This document shows positions 60,993-64,000 of a DNA stretch of 64,000 nt, piece after piece (position 1 is the stretch's first letter; the number at the start of each line of letters is the position of its first letter). The notes beneath the pieces are model-generated. The model saw only the letters and a program-made list of their open reading frames with translations. It made no database searches and had not been told where the DNA came from. Position numbers and translations under genes: made by a program. Source of the stretch: an uncultured Eubacteriales bacterium. GTDB lineage: Bacteria; Bacillota; Clostridia; Christensenellales; Aristaeellaceae. Location of the stretch: positions 1 through 64,000 of the forward strand of contig CACWHI010000004.1 of the NCBI GenBank assembly GCA_902760595.1. Direction: 5' to 3'.

Positions 60993-63341
60993 ATGAACGA
61001 ACGCGCACAGAGAGTGCTTGAATTCAACAAGATCCTGGAGATGCTGGAATCCAGCGCGCTGACTGACGGCGGCAAAGCCATGTGCCGGGAGCTTCGTCCG
61101 GAGAGCAGCCTGAAGGCGGTTACGCGCGCCCAGGCGGAGACGGAGGAAGCTGTGACCCTGCTGAGCAGGCTGGGCGGGAATCCCCTGACCGCCTTCAGCG
61201 ACGTCAACGACGCGCTCAGCCTGGCGGAGAAGGGCGCGGTCCTTTCCCCCGGCAAGCTGCTGCAGGTGGCTGAAGTCCTGCGCGCGGCCCGGAACGCGCG
61301 CGCGCAGCTGGTGACCGAGCAGGAAAACACGCCCCTGATCACCGCCGAGGCCTCCCAGCTCCGGCCCAACCAGTCGCTGGAGCGGGACATCACCGACGCC
61401 ATCCTCAGCGAGGAAGAGATCGCCGACCACGCCAGCGCGCAGCTGCTGGACATCCGCCGCCATATCTCCCGCGCCAATGACCGCATCCGCGAAAAGCTGA
61501 ACGCCATGGCTCACGGGAGCGCTTATTCCAAATACCTGCAGGAAAGCATCGTGACCGTCCGGAACGGGCGGTACGTGCTGCCTGTCCGGGCGGAATACCG
61601 CGCCAGCGTGCCGGGCATCGTCCAGGACCAGTCCTCCACCGGCGCTACGCTGTTCATCGAGCCCCTGGCGGTCGTGGAGCTGAGCAACGAGATCCGCGAA
61701 TGGCAGGGCAAGGAAAAGCAGGAGATCGAGCGCATCCTGGCCGCGCTGTCCGCCGCGGTAGGCGGCGAGGCGGATGCCATATCCCGCAGCGTCGCCATCC
61801 TGACCCATCTGGACTTCTGCTTTGCCAAGGGCGCGCTCTCCCGCCAGCTGCGCTGCGTATCCCCGAAGCTGAATGACCAGGGGTACCTGAAGCTCGTCCG
61901 CGTCCGGCATCCGCTCATTGACCCGGATAAGGTCGTCCCCCTCAGCCTTGAACTCGGCTCCGACTATACCAGCCTGATCATCACCGGTCCGAACACCGGC
62001 GGCAAAACGGTCACGCTGAAAAGCATCGGCCTGATCAGCCTGATGGCGCAGGCAGGCCTGCAGGTGCCCGCCGACCTGGGCACGGAGGTGGCTGTATTCA
62101 GCGACGTATTCGCCGACATCGGCGACGAGCAGTCCATCGAGCAGTCGCTCTCCACCTTCTCTTCACACATGACGAATATCGTGTCCATCCTCTCGTCCGT
62201 ATCCGATAACGACCTGGTCCTCTTCGACGAGCTTGGCGCCGGGACCGACCCCACTGAAGGCGCGGCGCTGGCGCAGTCCATCCTCGATTCGCTGCTCCGT
62301 CGGCACATACGCACCGTCGCCACCACGCACTACAGCGAACTCAAAGCCTATGCCATGACCACGCCCCAGGCGGAGAACGCCAGCATGGAGTTCGACGTGA
62401 CCAGCCTCCGGCCGACCTATCGCCTGAGCATCGGCGTGCCCGGCAAGTCCAACGCGTTCGAGATCTCGCGCCGTCTGGGGCTCAGCGAGGAGCTGATCGA
62501 AAGCGCCAAGGACCTGCTCAGCCACGAAAGCATCCGCTTCGAGGATGTGATCGCCAGCGCCGAATACCATCAGCAGGTCGCCGAACGGGAACGCCAGCTG
62601 GCCGAGGACGCGCGCAAGGAAACCGTGAGGCTGAGGAACGAAGCGGAAAAGCTTTACCGCGAAACAGAGGAAAAGCGCCGCACCGCCACCACCAAGGCCA
62701 AAGACGAGGCCCGCCGCATCGTGGAAAGCGCCCGGCGCGAGGCCCAGGAGATCCTGACGGAGATGAAAAAGCTCAAGGCCGAGAACAAAGCCCAGGCCCA
62801 GCAGCTGAGCGCCAGACTGGACAAGAGCCTCGATAATCTTTCGGAGGGCCTGAGAGCAGCCGAACCGCCCCTGGTCCGCAAGAACCAGCGGCCGCTGATG
62901 AAGGGCGACACCGTACAGATCCTGACCCTCAATACCAAAGGCACCGTCCTCAAAGAAGCGGATGAAAAGGGCGAGGTCCTCGTGCAGGCGGGCATCATCA
63001 AATGCAAGCTGCCCGCAGAGCAGCTCGTGCTGGAGGAAGCTCCGGCGGATAAAAAGAAAACACAGATCCACGCCCATCAGGACGCCAAGCACAGCGTCGT
63101 GCCCCTGCAGGTGGATGTGCGCGGCATGAATCTCGATGAAGCGATCGACGCGGTGGATCAGTACCTGGATCAGGTGGTCATGGCGGGCTATCACGAGGTC
63201 ACCATCGTGCACGGCAAGGGCACGGGCGTTCTCCGGGCTGGCATCCACCAGCACCTGAAGAAGCACCGCTTCATCAAAAGCTACCGTTTGGGCCAGTACG
63301 GCGAAGGCGAAGACGGCGTCACGCTCGTCACGCTCAAATGA
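60993..63341 (+). CDS. mutS2: MutS2 ATPase/endonuclease
   Basis: 782 residues. MutS2 acts on recombination intermediates and on collided ribosomes. Core domain and clamp (to ~310), ATPase with LIITGPNTGGKTVTLKSIGL (about 328-347), DELGAGTDPTEGAALAQSIL and the transposed Walker B, a long coiled coil (about 520-620), KOW-like domain (MKGDTVQILTLNTKGTVLKE), and the C-terminal Smr nuclease domain (about 710-782, DVRGMNLDEAID, VHGKGTGVLRAGI). No mismatch-recognition domain, as expected. The start ATG is 60993 behind TTGGAGG. Confidence 0.95.
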   Translation: MNERAQRVLEFNKILEMLESSALTDGGKAMCRELRPESSLKAVTRAQAETEEAVTLLSRLGGNPLTAFSDVNDALSLAEKGAVLSPGKLLQVAEVLRAARNARAQLVTEQENTPLITAEASQLRPNQSLERDITDAILSEEEIADHASAQLLDIRRHISRANDRIREKLNAMAHGSAYSKYLQESIVTVRNGRYVLPVRAEYRASVPGIVQDQSSTGATLFIEPLAVVELSNEIREWQGKEKQEIERILAALSAAVGGEADAISRSVAILTHLDFCFAKGALSRQLRCVSPKLNDQGYLKLVRVRHPLIDPDKVVPLSLELGSDYTSLIITGPNTGGKTVTLKSIGLISLMAQAGLQVPADLGTEVAVFSDVFADIGDEQSIEQSLSTFSSHMTNIVSILSSVSDNDLVLFDELGAGTDPTEGAALAQSILDSLLRRHIRTVATTHYSELKAYAMTTPQAENASMEFDVTSLRPTYRLSIGVPGKSNAFEISRRLGLSEELIESAKDLLSHESIRFEDVIASAEYHQQVAERERQLAEDARKETVRLRNEAEKLYRETEEKRRTATTKAKDEARRIVESARREAQEILTEMKKLKAENKAQAQQLSARLDKSLDNLSEGLRAAEPPLVRKNQRPLMKGDTVQILTLNTKGTVLKEADEKGEVLVQAGIIKCKLPAEQLVLEEAPADKKKTQIHAHQDAKHSVVPLQVDVRGMNLDEAIDAVDQYLDQVVMAGYHEVTIVHGKGTGVLRAGIHQHLKKHRFIKSYRLGQYGEGEDGVTLVTLK

Positions 63342-63354
63342 CACGGAGGCATTT

Positions 63355-64000
63355 ATGGCAGACAAACAAACCATCATGATCGTTGACGATGACCGCAACA
63401 TCGCCCAGCTGATCCGGCTGCTGCTCGAAAGGGAGGGCTACGCCATTACGACGTGCGAACGCGGCGACGAAGCGCTCAAGGCCTTTACCGCGGCGTCTCC
63501 GGACCTGCTGCTCCTGGATATCATGCTGCCCGGCATGGACGGCTGGCAGGTCTGCCGCGCCGTCCGGCAGCACAGCGCCGTGCCCATCATCATGCTTTCA
63601 GCCAAGGACGAGACCTTTGACAAGGTGCTCGGCCTGGAGCTCGGAGCGGACGATTATATCACCAAGCCCTTTGACAATAAGGAGCTGGTCGCCCGTGTCA
63701 AGGCGGTCCTGCGCCGCAGCGTGCCCGCGGAAAGCGAGCCGGACGCCATCAGCTGGCCCGGGCTCAGCGTCAGCCTGAATAAATACGAGGTCCAGTTCCG
63801 CGGCAGGCAGCTGGAGATGCCCCCCAAGGAGCTGGAGCTCCTGTACTTCCTGGCCTCACACAAAAACCGCGTCTTTACGCGGGAGCAGCTGCTGGAGCAG
63901 GTGTGGGGGTTTGACTTTTTCGGCGACAGCCGGACTGTCGACCAGCATATCAAGCGGCTTCGCGAAAAGCTGAGCGGCAGCGAGGAATTCGGCTGGCAGA
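63355..64000 (+). CDS. OmpR/PhoB-type response regulator, C-terminus cut by the window edge
   Basis: 215 complete codons visible. Receiver domain 1-120: acidic DDD at 11-13, phosphoacceptor in LLLDIMLPGMDGW, LSAKDETFDK and LGADDYITKPFD. Then a winged-helix output (about 130 on): ISWPGLSVSLNKYEVQFRGR, LYFLASHKNRVFTREQLLEQVWG and RTVDQHIKRLREKL. A sensor kinase is probably encoded just past the end of the window. The ATG at 63355 follows ACGGAGGC, 13 bp after mutS2. Confidence 0.93.
   Translation, partial: MADKQTIMIVDDDRNIAQLIRLLLEREGYAITTCERGDEALKAFTAASPDLLLLDIMLPGMDGWQVCRAVRQHSAVPIIMLSAKDETFDKVLGLELGADDYITKPFDNKELVARVKAVLRRSVPAESEPDAISWPGLSVSLNKYEVQFRGRQLEMPPKELELLYFLASHKNRVFTREQLLEQVWGFDFFGDSRTVDQHIKRLREKLSGSEEFGWQ

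Overview
The window looks like the chromosome of an anaerobic clostridial Firmicute of fairly high GC content. The evidence is a dnaG-rpoD-trmK-nif3 macromolecular-synthesis operon, a Gram-positive PolC of exactly 1437 residues, a DUF4364 protein, MutS2, ZapA, a fused IspD-IspF and a non-mevalonate isoprenoid pathway. The family-level assignment (an uncultured gut or rumen lineage, perhaps Christensenellales-like) is a guess. No rRNA, tRNA, CRISPR array, transposase or phage gene was seen, and no stretch without a gene exceeds 300 bases.

Layout. 1-3920 (minus strand): end of an EamA-type transporter, a run of small DUF proteins with a 63-bp tandem duplication, an RlmD/RumA-like RNA methyltransferase and a BaiN-like flavoprotein. 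4033-8397: a membrane-anchored parvulin, a GH4 glycosidase and a TtcA-like PP-loop protein. 8676-15555 (plus): dnaG, rpoD, trmK, nif3-like, zinc-ribbon coiled coil, murG and an orphan ORF. 15672-17303: L,D-transpeptidase. 17330-24304 (minus): a partner-switching signalling operon (STAS-kinase fusion, STAS, degenerate GHKL-like protein, PP2C phosphatase, anti-sigma kinase) that ends in an adenosine-deaminase-like enzyme fused to a Rossmann/SLOG-like domain. 24446-24694: a small LysM peptide with a perfect double-glycine leader.

24842-42247 (minus) is the most interesting part: three adjacent operons that appear to form one regulon. Operon C (42101 to 38841) encodes a leader-like small peptide, an ECF sigma factor, a VanZ-VOC fusion and a DUF218 membrane protein. 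Operon B (38727 to 28292) encodes a very short HlyD-like adaptor, a C39-peptidase ABC exporter, a second NHLP-type ABC exporter, an ABCG-like ATPase and permease (the permease carries about seven tandem repeats), a response regulator with a SARP-type output domain, a small unknown and a PreA-like Fe-S flavoenzyme. Operon A (28085 to 24842) encodes three secreted proteins (SH3b, unknown, Ig-like BIG2). Each operon is preceded by the same arrangement: two TTGGACA heptamers 11 bp apart, with the second 6 nt upstream of a -10-like hexamer. This is the classic target geometry of SARP activators, and a SARP-like regulator is encoded in operon B. No RiPP maturase and no histidine kinase are present in the window.

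42249-52175 (minus) is a tightly overlapping essential operon: frr, a PASTA-like mini-protein, uppS, cdsA, dxr, rseP, ispG, polC. 52243-58070 (minus): NlpC/P60-like secreted hydrolase, pfkA, HerA-like ATPase, ispDF, DUF4364. 58267-64000 (plus): zapA, peptidase U32, mutS2 and a truncated OmpR-type response regulator running off the edge.
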